64,000 nt of DNA, taken from assembly GCA_946902985.2 (NCBI GenBank), contig OX336393.1, positions 51,395,265 to 51,459,264 on the forward strand. The letters run 5' to 3'. The notes beneath the pieces are model-generated. The model did no database searches. It was not told the DNA's origin and worked only from the letters and a program-made list of their open reading frames with translations. The stretch comes from Meconema thalassinum. Taxonomy: Eukaryota > Arthropoda > Insecta > Orthoptera > Tettigoniidae. Made by a program: the position numbers and the translations under genes. Below are positions 11,560 through 21,640 of the stretch, piece by piece. The stretch's first letter is position 1, and each line of letters starts with the position of its first letter.

Positions 11560-12689
11560 CAAATTGAATATGTTTTAAAAACATACTATTTACTATATAA
11601 CATGATAACCTATGATAGCATCCCTAGAACAAAAGTTTGGGAAAGCTTAACAAATAGAGGGATAGGCAAGGAGCTGAGAGACATGATAAATGGAATGTGC
11701 ATGGATTGCTACAGTAGTGTGAAGACTAGAGACGGGACATCGGAATGGTTTAAAATTGTCACTGGACTAAAGCAAGGAAGTGTGTTACCATTATTGTTCT
11801 TAGTGGTGATGGATGACATCATGAAGGCAGCATTGAAAGACAGCAAAGAAGAAGAAGAAGGTAATGTTGTTTGCAGACGATGTTGTGATCTGGGGCGAGG
11901 ATGAGATGGAGGTACAAGAACAGTTAGACGTAATAAATGAAAATATTGAGCAATGGACATTGAAGATAAATGTGGAGACGAGTAAAATAGTGGTGATGAG
12001 TAGAGGTGAGAAAGAAGGAAAAGGAGTAATCAAAGTCAGAGATAAGGAATTGGAAGTGGTGAAACACTTCAAATACTTGGGAAGTGAACTGACTGAATAT
12101 GGAAGACTAGATTTGGAAATTAGCAGAAGAATACAACTCGGGAGTGCTTTCTACCAACAGTTACGGGGACTAGTATGGAACAAGGATATACCAATTAAGA
12201 CTAAAGAAGTTATGTACAAATCATATTATGTTCCTATAATGACATATGCAGCAGAAACTTGGACAATGACTAAGATGGATGAGAGCAAAGTACAGGCCGC
12301 TGAGATGAGATTCCTGAGAAGTATAGTCCAGAAAACGAGGAGAGACATAGTGAGAAATGAAGATATACGGAAATAACTGGGAGTACGGAAACTAAATTAC
12401 AAACTGGAGCAAAACAGATTGAGATGGTTTGGTCATGTCAAACAGATGAATCAAGTAAAGGCTACCAAGACGAGAACTGGAACTACGGATGACAGGGAAG
12501 AGAGGACGAGGAAGACCAAGAATGCGTTGGATGGACTCGGTGAAGTATAGCATTAGAAAAAGAAATCTGGATTGGAACACCGTGTCGGAAGAGGAATGGT
12601 GGAACGACAGAACAAAGTGGTGCGGAACCATATTTTCCCCCACCCAGAGTCAGCTGGAAAAGGGGAAATGAAGATGATGTTGATGATGA
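11560..12689 (+). mobile_element. 5'-truncated LINE nested in the TTAA element
   Basis: Encodes the end of a non-LTR reverse transcriptase: YDSIPRTKVWE near 11611-11643, FADDVVIW at 11867-11890 (catalytic Asp pair), YLGSELTEYGRLD, AAETWTM, LRWFGHV, then RGRPRMRW near 12497-12520. Frames change near 11865 and a TAA interrupts at 12374-12376, so it is inactive. It ends in a short GATGATG repeat tail at about 12669-12690. Flanking copies of TTTAATTTGTCTTTCAAAA (11541-11559) and the same with one mismatch (12690-12708) form a 19-bp target-site duplication. The tail type suggests an RTE-like clade, but this is not proven. Confidence 0.88.
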
Positions 12690-12771
12690 TTTAATTTTTC
12701 TTTCAAAAATAGTTTTTTGTTAAATTTTCCAAATAGGCTATATCATAATTATTTTTAATATAATTTCATGA

Positions 12772-13073
12772 ATGAGCTTCATCCTCCGTATTCCTGTGTT
12801 TTCTTTACAGGAAAGAAATAATTCTATTTAGACTGACATTTCTTGTAAATCGTGTTTTTGGTGATTCTTGACGTTTAAAAAATCACAAATATGTTCCCAC
12901 CAATAAATCACGCAATACTTTACATACTGTTCGCCTTTATATATTAAATAAACACCCTATGTATTTACTATAACTTTCTAAGTTCTCATATTCTATGTTA
13001 CATATTAGTGAAGCTATGATTTAATTGTTAACTGTGTGTGAATAATCATCTCACTCGCAGTGTAGGAGCCCCC
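12772..13073 (-). repeat. Right terminal inverted repeat of the TTAA element
   Basis: Inverted partner of 11204-11490, ending GAGCCCCC next to TTAA. Confidence 0.9.
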
Positions 13074-13077
13074 TTAA

Positions 13078-13440
13078 AACACTCGCAGACAATCACTCGA
13101 GACAGATTAAGAACGTAGCGCAATGCTGTAGATATCTCCTGTCACCTACCTGCGCCCTGTCGTCATGACTTAAGATAGAGTGGGCCATGACAGATTGAGA
13201 GCATGCAACAGAGTCAACAGTTCCAGGAACTGAAGAGTTGCCAACTTGAGCAACTCGGAGACTCGCCAACTGCCTTGGATCACAACAGATCCGAGTGAAT
13301 GGGAAACTGGCGCCATGGAAGTCTTGTCTATTACTACTACTGGTATAGTGGTAGACTGTACGGCACATGCTACGAAGATTCCAGCTTTGATTCTTGCTAA
13401 TCCCAGAAGCTCACGACTTGTGAAACGTGAGTTGGTGACC
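13078..13440. other. Unassigned sequence
   Basis: No recognisable gene or repeat boundary. It separates the TTAA element from the next dispersed repeat. Confidence 0.3.
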
Positions 13441-14076
13441 ATGGGACCCCAGCTGAGTCCGTCATTGTTTTCACCTACTTGTGCCGGGCTCCTCTCCGTC
13501 TTCTTTCATGTCGACCTCTCTTGGTCAACTCAAGTTCTCTTCCATCCCCGTCTGTATTAGTCTCTTTTCCCGCTTTAATTGGCCATTCTCCCATCTTTCC
13601 GGAAACCCTCATTCTTCGAAGGGTCAGCCCTTCTTTTTCTTTTCATGCTATCTCCTGCCTCCTGCACAAGGTCCTCAAGGAGGCAGGGTGTGTGTAGCCC
13701 CACCACTTCTGGTGCATCCTGGATAGTGCTACACCCTCAAGGGCTCACGGCTGATGAGTTCGGGAGTTGGCGACCCCGAGGGACTCCTGAACTGGGCCCG
13801 TTTTGTCCCCATTTCCCATTTCCTTTGGGGCAGTCCCTTTCCTCGTCCCCTTTTCTATCTGTCGTTCATGGCTCTCCTCATTCCTAAGTCCCTCAATCCA
13901 CATTCTTCGTGGGCTGAGGTATTTTTTCCCTGTTCGTTTATTTCCTTAATTTTTTGGTTTCCCTTTTCCTCTTGTAATGCCGAAGGTAGTTGTTAAGTCA
14001 GTAGAAAGTTTTAGTTTTAGGTTACTTGTCCTCATCTTCTATTATCACTATCACCCAGACTATTGGGGCCGATAAC
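13440..14076 (+). repeat. Dispersed SINE-like repeat, left part of a split copy (single 102-bp unit)
   Basis: Contains one copy of the segment CTCAAGGAGGCAGGGTGTGT...GCTACACCCTCAAGGGCTCACG (about 13673-13748), which is the unit amplified at 19.8-21.6 kb. It runs on through GTTGGCGACCCCGAGG and CACTATCACCCAGACTATTG to a break at CCGATAAC (14069-14076). The missing tail (CTCGATGTTAGGTCCCCTTA...) resumes at 17841, on the other side of the inserted transposon. Confidence 0.8.
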
Positions 14077-14377
14077 TAAAGCCTTGCGTGGATGCGGATT
14101 TCCGTGCATAAACCTGTGGATATCCGCAAAATTTTTACCTTGCGGATAAACGAGTTTGCATGGCTGTCCAGATAGCGGATAAGCTGCGGATAATATTTTG
14201 AGTAAATTTGTGAATAGATTTTCTTAATACAATCCGAATTTGCTGAATATCATTACTAGGATCCCAGATGTTTATGACCCGGATGATATATCATATTTTT
14301 TTCCAATACATTTTTCCATGACAAATGTAAGTTGATGATTTAAGCGTATCTCATTTCAATTAAGTCATTCATAATTA

Positions 14378-14810
14378 CATTTATTTATTTATCGTATGGA
14401 TTTTAGTGCTGAGAGTGTCCCAGGACATGTTCGGCTCGCCTGAGTCTGTAGCTGCTTCCAGCGGACACCCTTATTAGGGTGAGCTACAAGTTCTGTTCAA
14501 TTTCAAGTAGTTTCAACTTTCGCCACCAGAAACCAATGATACCTGGTGGTGAACGTTGGAACTTTGATAGAGCGTTCTGACGAAATCTAACCCAACAATT
14601 TAGCTTTACACAAGTTTAGTCGGTGAAAAGATCTTTTACATGCCATAAATCAATGACATGGGACCGCCGGCTTTACTTCCCCTCCGATGGAAGGCATACT
14701 GAAGGATTTTTAACGCTCTTAAAAAATCCGACGACTTCGGACGGGTTTGAACCCACTATCCTGGCCTCAGCAGTTCAGCATGCTACCAACTACGCCACCG
14801 TAGCCGCTTG
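14378..14810 (-). repeat. tRNA-derived SINE, S2 family, with target duplication
   Basis: Minus strand: box A TGGCGTAGTTGGTAGCATGC (about 14780-14799) and box B GGTTCAAACCC (about 14744-14754). The tail is an ATAAATAAATAA run at the low-coordinate end. The target duplication is ATTAAGTCATTCATAATTA (14359-14377) and a slightly longer copy (14811-14832). It is about 90% identical by eye to 52023-52455. Confidence 0.88.
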
Positions 14811-15059
14811 ATTAAGTCATTAATCATAATTAACACTCCAAACTGTACAGGGTTGCAATTCTGGCTGAATAACATTTATATCAAACATAGAACATGACAT
14901 ACAAAGCCTAGGGTAAAGACTTTCTCCTCAAATGTCTAAAGGTGTTGCTTTAATACTTTATGCTTTATCTAATATATTAAAATATATTATTGCAATGAAA
15001 TTTCAGAGAAGCAGATTAGGAATAACAAGCAGGGATAGAGTATAAATGAGAGATTGATT

Positions 15060-15216
15060 GATTGATTTTATTTTCACGGCTACACTTAGAGCTTAAGAGC
15101 TCCTTTACAGAAGCGCCCTACATAAAATAAGATTAGGGCTTATAAAAATAAAACATTTCACTTACAGTCGCAATATAAATAATCATAGTCTAACATCAAA
15201 AAGATAGTAACAATAC

Positions 15217-15260
<44 letters not shown>

Positions 15261-15830
15261 TAATGGAAAAATTATATACAAAAGAGTGAGAGTGCATACA
15301 GACTATCAGCCCGAAAAACAAACACCATATACTGTACATGACAAGCTATTAAACTAGGCAGGTTGTCAGCTATTGTCCTTGTGTTATAATTGAACTTTTA
15401 AAAAGTATTTTAACATAATACAGTAATCAAATGTGAGAGGTATACTGCTCCAAGAAGCAGGATGAAAGACAAGCTGCAGTGCTTGCAATGTTGACGAACT
15501 TATATAAATCGAAGGTGTTGAAGAGGCGTGAGGCGGTGCAAACAAAAGGTTCATTGAACTTCATGGTTCGGTGCATAGGAATCTGGAGTGTTAAATTTGT
15601 GTATCTATTTTCTCGATTATGAACAGAATGCATTGGTGTAAAGGCATTGTAGAGATAAAACGGGGTCTTGGTATGTAATATTTTATGTGTCAGAATGGCA
15701 ACTGTGCCTGCGCTCGTGGAGTTTCAGCCATTTCAGCTGCACGTAGTAAGGTGTGATATGTTCATCTCGCCTTACATCCAGAATGAACCGAACACATGCA
15801 TTCTGGACTCGTTGTAATTTGAGAGAGTGA
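15060..15830 (-). pseudogene. Jockey/CR1-like LINE 3' fragment
   Basis: Minus strand from about 15830 reads LQRVQNACVRFILDVRRDEH then ITPYYVQLKWLKLHERR, the conserved end of Jockey/CR1-type reverse transcriptases. The frame then decays (stop in the DTLNIT region). An AAT microsatellite at 15216-15260 and a TTGATTGATTTTATTT stretch near 15056-15072 lie at the 3' end. It sits inside the hAT-like element. Confidence 0.7.
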
Positions 15831-15834
15831 GAGA

Positions 15835-16100
15835 GATTGTGGAAGAGAATCCCTTACAAGAGATCATTGGGAAGCCAAGAATGAGTTGGTACGGACATTT
15901 TAGGAGAATGCGGGATACCAAGGAGGATGCACGAGATGGAGATAGAGGGCTAGAGACCAAGAGATAGGTGGATTGTGGGTGTGAAGGAAGGAGAGGAGTG
16001 GGACAGGATGAGGAGTGGGACAGAGTGAAGAGTGAAAGGTGGTGGGAGGAGAGGAAAGGCCATGTTCCAAGCAGATGATGTACAAGATGATGATGATTGT
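15835..16100 (+). pseudogene. LINE reverse-transcriptase tail fragment
   Basis: Reads a degenerate SWYGHFRRMRD near 15876-15908 and a WWEER-type end near 16040-16060, then a GATGATGATGATT tail at about 16075-16100. This is the 3' end of a non-LTR element similar to the one at 11.6-12.7 kb, too decayed to classify. Confidence 0.6.
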
Positions 16101-16189
16101 AATGTCAGCGGATTCGCGTAACAAACGTGCGTATGCCGATAACGGTTTGTTTATCACCGCAGGGACCTACCGATAGAGCCCTGCGGGGA

Positions 16190-16770
16190 TAAACAAAACG
16201 TTATCCGCATCCGCACCGCATCCGCACGACTGTTATCCGCATCCGCGTGACTGTTAGCCGCATCCGCCCCGCATCCGCACGACCGTTATCCGCATCCGCA
16301 CGACTGTTATCCGCATCCGCTCCGCATCCGCACGACTGTTATCCGCATCCGCACCGCATCCGCACGACTGTTATCCGCATCCGCTCCGCATCCGCACGAC
16401 TGTTAGCCGCATCCGCCCCGCATCCGCACGACTGTTATCCGCATCCGCTCCGCATCCGCACGACTGTTAGCCGCATCCGCCCCGCATCCGCACGACTGTT
16501 ATCCGCATCCGCTCTGCATCCGCACGACTGTTATCCGCATCCGCACCGCATCCGCACGACTGTTATCCGCATCCACCCCGCATCCGCACGACTGTTATCC
16601 GCATCCGCACCGCATCCGCACGAATGTTATCCGCATCCGCGTGACTGTTATCCGCATCCGCACAACTGTTACCGCATCCGCCCGCATCCGAACAACTGTT
16701 ATCCGCATCCGCCCCGCATCCGAACGACTTTTATCCGCATCCGCATGACTTTTATCCAAATCCGCTGATA
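16190..16770 (+). repeat. 32-bp minisatellite (CATCCGCACGACTGTTATCCG type), about 17 units
   Basis: The anchor CATCCGCACGACTGTT recurs at 16325, 16357, 16389 and 16421, a 32-bp period, with internal near-repeats of CCGCATCCGC. The motif matches the GCGGATGCGGATA subterminal sequence of the enclosing hAT-like element in reverse complement, so the array seems to have grown from the transposon end. The 173-codon Arg/Ser/Pro/His-rich frame over it is an artefact. Confidence 0.93.
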
Positions 16771-17740
16771 TGTCAATATTATGTTTAATTCATTCGATAA
16801 AGCATAAAGTGTTAAACCAACACATTTAAACATGTGAGGAGAAAGTCGTTCCTGGCAATTTGCTTCATTGCAAGGGACTTCAAGTTGGAATGCACTTGTG
16901 GTTCCTTGACCTCCGCTTCAGACAAAAAAAACTGCCTATACTTTTTTGGCTACTTTCGCACTTGTGCCTGAGTAAGTTTGATGTACCTGATTTGTGTCCT
17001 GAGTATGAATACACTTTTTTACATGTAAAACATCCTACTATATCGTTCACCTATTCGTTTCCATTGAAAACGTAACCAAATGTCTGCCGTATCGTTGACT
17101 TGAGCTTTGTTTCACGCGCTATTGAATATTCACCTTGTTTTATTATAATAGATAGTTTATCCATGTTGGTGAAATAATGTTCATACTCGCGGTAACATGC
17201 ACTAAGTTAACTTCTCTTTACGCTTGGAGAAAGGGATTGAAATTTGGCCGGAAAATCCAATTCAGTCATCATCCTTCTGCTTCTTGACCCATCCATGTTC
17301 GCATAGTTGATGTCCTAACGCTCTCCGTTGCAATATCGTAGCCAACGTGCTTCAGTGACAAGTTGGAAATAAATCTACAGATAAACCTGGAACTAGGTCT
17401 TCCAGGATAGCTTAGACAGCGAAGTAGGTGACTTGAGGAATGTTAATGATGTCACCACGATGAACTAACAAGCTTATTGACAGCATTATATCTCGTACGT
17501 ATAGTAATAATGGCAGTGAGAATGATGATGATGAGATGTCAAGACCATCTACTACAAACATAAGTTACTTAATAAAATGTAGTTGAAAGCATATGAGTAA
17601 AATAATATTCTCGTTTATAAGTGCGAATCGTGCCTGAATATTTCGTACGCAATAGGCTATAGGAGTATTCCTCTTCTAAGCATGAAGCTGTAGAATGGCA
17701 TATCAAATATGTAATATTATCGTTAGTTTGTATTCTAAAA
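16771..17740. other. Right-arm interior of the hAT-like element
   Basis: Only 16780-16850 is recognisable, as the inverted partner of 14922-14985. The rest has no coding or repeat signature. Confidence 0.4.
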
Positions 17741-17833
17741 ACCATCCGCAAATTTACTCGACACATTATCCACATCGTATCCGCTATCCGCTCAGCCATG
17801 CAAACTATATCCGTATCCGCGCAGGGCTTTACG

Positions 17834-17890
17834 CGATAACCTCGATGTTAGGTCCCCTTAAACAACAATTAACATCAACATCATCGATTC
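17834..17890 (+). repeat. Tail of the split SINE-like repeat
   Basis: CGATAACCTCGATGTTAGGT followed by CCCCTTAAACAACAATTAAC and a CATCAACATC tail. It continues the repeat broken at 14076 and matches the minus-strand copy at about 19455-19520. Confidence 0.8.
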
Positions 17891-18099
17891 TTGACCAAGG
17901 AGACCAGATGAGTGAATGGTGGGAAAATCCACAGCACTTTAATGTCAGCTCGTGAAAGATCTCTAGTATCACATTTGGTGATTACAATACAAAATTAATT
18001 CAATCTCAGCCGCTTGTTACTCAATAAAGTGCGAGTTATTTCTGCTAAATAGCAATACAAGTGGAACATCCATCACATCACTACACTCGATGGAAGTTC

Positions 18100-18386
18100 A
18101 TTCCGCTGCGCAGCCATGCTCGAGAATAATCGTGCACTGAGACCGTGAGAGCAGCTGCAACAAATGCGGAGTTCGTAAGTTCGAATCCTGGCGCTGACAG
18201 CGGCTATCTCGAGTCTGGCTTGTGACCGGCATGCCCACACACCCTCCATGGTAATGCCGGGATAGTACCCTAGCACTACTACAGTCATCACAATAATACA
18301 AGTTATCAGTCACATTCAAAACACACCCAACTACACGAGTCTGATGACTAAGATGTTCCAAGCCCCTGAAATAATGTATAACAATT
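18100..18386 (+). repeat. tRNA-derived SINE with S1-type tail
   Basis: A box-B-like AGTTCGAATCCTGG lies near 18178-18191. The downstream body (CTACTACAGTCATCACAATA, then ACACACCCAACTACACGAGT and AAGCCCCTGAAATAAT) matches the S1 tail at 51720-51829. A weak box A lies about 50 bp upstream. Confidence 0.65.
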
Positions 18387-18401
18387 ATTGATTCCGTAGT
18401 A

Positions 18402-18726
18402 AGCCTCCATGGCTTAGGCGGCAGCACGCCGGCCTCTCACCGCTGGGTCCGTGGTTCAAATCCCGGTCACGCCATGTGAGATCTGTGCTGGACAAAACGG
18501 AGGCAGACATGTTTTTCTCCGGGTACTCCGGTTTTCCCTGTCACAATTTAATCCAGCAACACTCTCCACTATCATTTCATTTCATCTGTCATTCATTTAA
18601 TCATTGCCCCAGAGGAGTGCGTCAGGCCTCGGCAGCCGGCACAGTTCATATCCTCGCCACTAGATGGGGGCCTCATTCATTCCATTCCTGACCCGGTCGG
18701 AGACTGGAAGCAGGCTGTGGATTTTC
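18402..18726 (+). repeat. tRNA-derived SINE with perfect 15-bp target duplication
   Basis: ATTGATTCCGTAGTA occurs at 18387-18401 and 18727-18741. Between them, box A TGGCTTAGGCGGCAGCAC (18410-18427) and box B GTGGTTCAAATCCCGG (about 18451-18466) give an intact polymerase III promoter. The body runs through ACGGAGGCAGACATG to GTCGGAGACTGGAAGCAGGC. The perfect duplication points to a fairly recent insertion. It landed in the tail of the preceding SINE. Confidence 0.92.
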
Positions 18727-18741
18727 ATTGATTCCGTAGTA

Positions 18742-19440
18742 TAAGTTAATAAGAAGTGACGGAGGTAACTTTGGACCCCGTGACATACTCTAAACATGCA
18801 ACTCTCCAGACATTTGTGTACAGCGTGTTGCATATACACAGGCCTTACGTGATATTTGATGTGACAGTTCGAGACAGTAAATTTTGTTGTTGATTCATTT
18901 CTGGTGGTAGAGACATCTTCGCCGTGAATCCAACGCTCTGTAGGGATTGTCTGATTACATTTGTATAGTTATTGCACTTTCTTCGTTACCGTGTGGCTCG
19001 CCTTTGAAATATATATGGGCGGATATGTTTACATTCCATTGCACCTGGGGCCAAGGCTTTCCCAGAGAGAGACACACCGTTGTTAACTTTCCATCGTAGC
19101 CAATGAGAACAAGCAGCGAGACTGGACAGAACTACGTGCAGATGTGCAACACTGGACACCTGATACCTGTGCTATACGCGAGCTAGCCCCCAGGGTGGGA
19201 CTTTGGAGTCCACGTGGAGTGATAGAGGAAGCATTCTATTGATTAACAACCGTCAGCTATTGGTTATTGTGCTGCTGCCTTACGTTTGAGTCGTCGCTCG
19301 TTAACTATGAGAGTTAGGGAACTTTCTTTAAATATTTTATATCTGTGTGACTGTAATGAGGTAGGTCATGATCAACTTCATAGGAGGCCGCGGGGCATGG
19401 AAACCAATAACACTGCCTGGGAGGGTTCTTTGGTGCCAGG
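18742..19440. other. Unassigned sequence
   Basis: No gene or tandem repeat was recognised. Confidence 0.3.
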
Positions 19441-21640
19441 TGATCCATTTGTTTACATGATAATGATGATGACAATTGCTGTTTTATGGGGCCTAATATC
19501 TAGGTTATCGGTTTGGGTGATAGTGAAAATGAAATATGATCAAATGAAATCTACAAATAAAACTAACTACTCTCTTACAAACCAGAAGAGCAAATGGGAA
19601 TCAAAAGGGAAGAATGTAAATAAAAGACAGGAGGAAAGGAAATGACCTCAACCCTTGAAGAATGAGAATTGAGGGAATTTGAAGGAAGGAGAGCAGAGAG
19701 GAAAGAGGAGAGGGCCTACCCCAAAGGCAATGAAAGAAATAGAAAAACCGGACTCAGCTCAGGAAGCCTTCGGGGTCGCCAACGCCCGAACTCAACAGAC
19801 GTGAGCCCTTGAGGGTGTAGCAATATCCAGGGTGCACCATGCGTGGTGGGGCTACACACACCCTGCCTCCTTGAGGGCTTTGAGCAGAAGGCAGGAGATA
19901 CTGTGAGCCCCTGAGGGTGTAGCAATATCCAAGGTGCACCAGGAGTGGTGGGGCTACACACACCCTGCCTCCTTGAGGGCTTTGAGCAGAAGGCAGGATA
20001 TACTGTGAGCCCCTGAGGGTGTAGCAATATCCAAGGTGCACCAGGAGTGGTGGGGCTACACACCCCTGCCTCCTTGAGGGCCTTGAGCATAAGGCAGGAT
20101 ATACTGTGAGCCCCTGAGGGTGTAGCAATATCCAAGGTGCACCAGGAGTGGTGGGGCTACACACACTCTGCCTCCTTGAGGGCCTTGAGCAGAAGGCAGG
20201 AGATACTGTGAGACCTTGAGGGTGTAGCAATATCCAAGGTGCACCATAAGTGGTGGGCCTACACACACCCTGCCTCCTTGAGGGCCTTGAGCAGAAGGCA
20301 GGAGATATTGTGAGCCCCTGAAAGTGTAGCAATATCCAAGGTGCACCAGGAGTGGTGGGGCTACACACACCCTGCCTCCTTGAGGGCTTTGAGCAGAAGG
20401 CAGGAGATACTGTGAACCCCTGAGGGTGTAGCAATATCCATGGTGCACCAGAAGTGATGGGTCAACACACACCCTGCCTCCTTGAGGGCCTTGAGCAGAA
20501 GGCAGGAGATACTGTGAGCCCTTGAGGGTGTAGCAACATCCAAGGTGCACCAGAAGTGGTGGGGCTACACACACCCTGCCTCCTTGAGGGCCTTGAGCAG
20601 AAGGCAGGAGATACTGTGAGACCTTGAGGGTGTAGCAATATCCAAGGTGCACCATAAGTGGTGGGCCTACACACACCCTGCCTCCTTGAGGGCCTTGAGC
20701 AGAAGGCAGGAGATACTGTGAGCCCCTTAGGGTGTAGCAATATCCAAGGTGCACCAGGAGTGGTGGGGCTACACAAACCCTGCCTCCTTGAGGGCCTTGA
20801 GCAGAAGGCAGGAGATACTGTGAGACCTTGAGGGTGTAGCAATATCCAAGGTGCACCATAGGTGGTGGGCCTACACACACCCTGCCTCCTTGAGGGCCTT
20901 GAGCAGAAGGCAGGAGATATTGTGAGCCCCTGAAAATGTAGCAATATCCAAGGTGCACCAGGAGTGGTGGGGCTACACACACCCTGCCTCCTTGAGGGCT
21001 TTGAGCAGAAGGCAGGAGATACTGTGAACCCCTGAGGATGTAGCAATATCCATGGTGCACCAGAAGTGATGGGGCAACACACACCCTGCCTCCTTGAGGG
21101 CCTTGAGCAGAAGGCAGGAGATACTGTGAGCCCTTGAGGGTGTAGCAACATCCAAGGTGCACCAGAAGTGGTGGGGCTACACACACCCTGCCTCCTTGAG
21201 GGCCTTGAGCAGAAGGCAGGAGATACTGTGAGACCTTGAGGGTGTAGCAATATCCAAGGTGCACCAGGAGTGGTGGGGCTACACATACCCTGCCTCCTTG
21301 AGGGCCTTGAGCCGAAGGCAGGAGATACTGTGAGCCCCTGAGGGTGTTGCAATATCCAAGGTGCACCAGGGGTGGTGGGGCTACTCACACCCTGCCTCCT
21401 TGAGGGCCTTAAGCAGAAGGCAGGAGATACTGTGTGACCTTGAGGGTGTAGCAATATCCAAGGTGCACCATAAGTGGTTGGCCTACACACACCCTGCCTC
21501 CTTGAGAGCCTTGAGCAGAAGGCAGGAGATACTTTGAGCCCCTGAGGGTGTAGCAATATCCAAGGTGCACCAGAAGTGGTGGGGCTACACACACCCTGCC
21601 TCCTTGAGGGCCTTGAGCAGAAGGCAGGAGATACAAACCA
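19440..21640 (-). repeat. Second copy of the dispersed SINE-like repeat, expanded form
   Basis: On the minus strand this copy carries the same modules as 13.6-14.1 kb: the unit, then GTTGAGTTCGGGCGTTGGCG, then CACTATCACCCAAACCGATA and ACCTAGATATTAGGCCCC with an ATCATCATTATC tail near 19455. The CCGATAACCT junction is intact. It differs in having about 18 tandem units where the other copy has one. Confidence 0.85.
19800..21634 (-). repeat. 102-bp minisatellite, about 18 units, with 612-bp higher-order period
   Basis: Each unit reads, minus strand, roughly CTCCTGCCTTCTGCTCAAGG, CCCTCAAGGAGGCAGGGTGT, GTGTAGCCCCACCACTCCTG, GTGCACCTTGGATATTGCTA, CACCCTCAGGGGCTCACAGT. Variant markers recur exactly 612 bp (six units) apart: GAAGTGATGG at 20451 and 21063, and TAGCAACATC at 20531 and 21143. 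Because 102 is divisible by three and the unit lacks stops in several frames, open frames up to 436 codons appear on the minus strand; these are artefacts, not repeat proteins. Confidence 0.95.

Larger units (their letters stand above)
11204..13073. mobile_element. TTAA-flanked DNA transposon with ~290-bp terminal inverted repeats
   Basis: TTAA at 11200-11203 and 13074-13077 flank an element beginning GGGGGCTC and ending GAGCCCCC. The left arm (11204 to about 11490) matches the reverse complement of the right arm (about 12772 to 13073) along nearly its whole length, with scattered changes and small indels. A TTAA duplication is typical of piggyBac and some Sola elements, but the GGGGG terminus is not classic piggyBac. 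No transposase is present. Without the nested LINE the element would be about 720 bp and nearly all inverted repeat, i.e. MITE or foldback-like. Confidence 0.85.
14077..17833. mobile_element. hAT-like non-autonomous DNA transposon, about 3.75 kb, multiply nested
   Basis: The ends are inverted repeats: TAAAGCCTTGCGTGGATGCG on the left and CGTAAAGCCCTGCGCGGATA read inward from the right; similarity continues through GTTTGCATGGCTG and GAGTAAATTTG. The flanks carry CCGATAAC (14069-14076) and GCGATAAC (17833-17840), an 8-bp duplication with one mismatch. A second inverted pair (about 14922-14985 and 16780-16850) lies further in. The paralogous repeat at 19.4-21.6 kb keeps an uninterrupted CCGATAACCT junction, i.e. 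an empty site. The 8-bp duplication suggests hAT. No transposase frame was found. Internal cargo: a SINE, two LINE tails, a microsatellite and a minisatellite. Confidence 0.75.

Noticed and set aside
16247..16768. 173-codon Arg/Ala/Ser/His-rich frame
   Set aside because: Produced by a 32-bp minisatellite, which is not a multiple of three, so the repeated peptide cycles through frames.
15200..17000. CRISPR array suggested by regular repeats
   Set aside because: Repeats are contiguous and not separated by unique spacers, and the DNA is eukaryotic.
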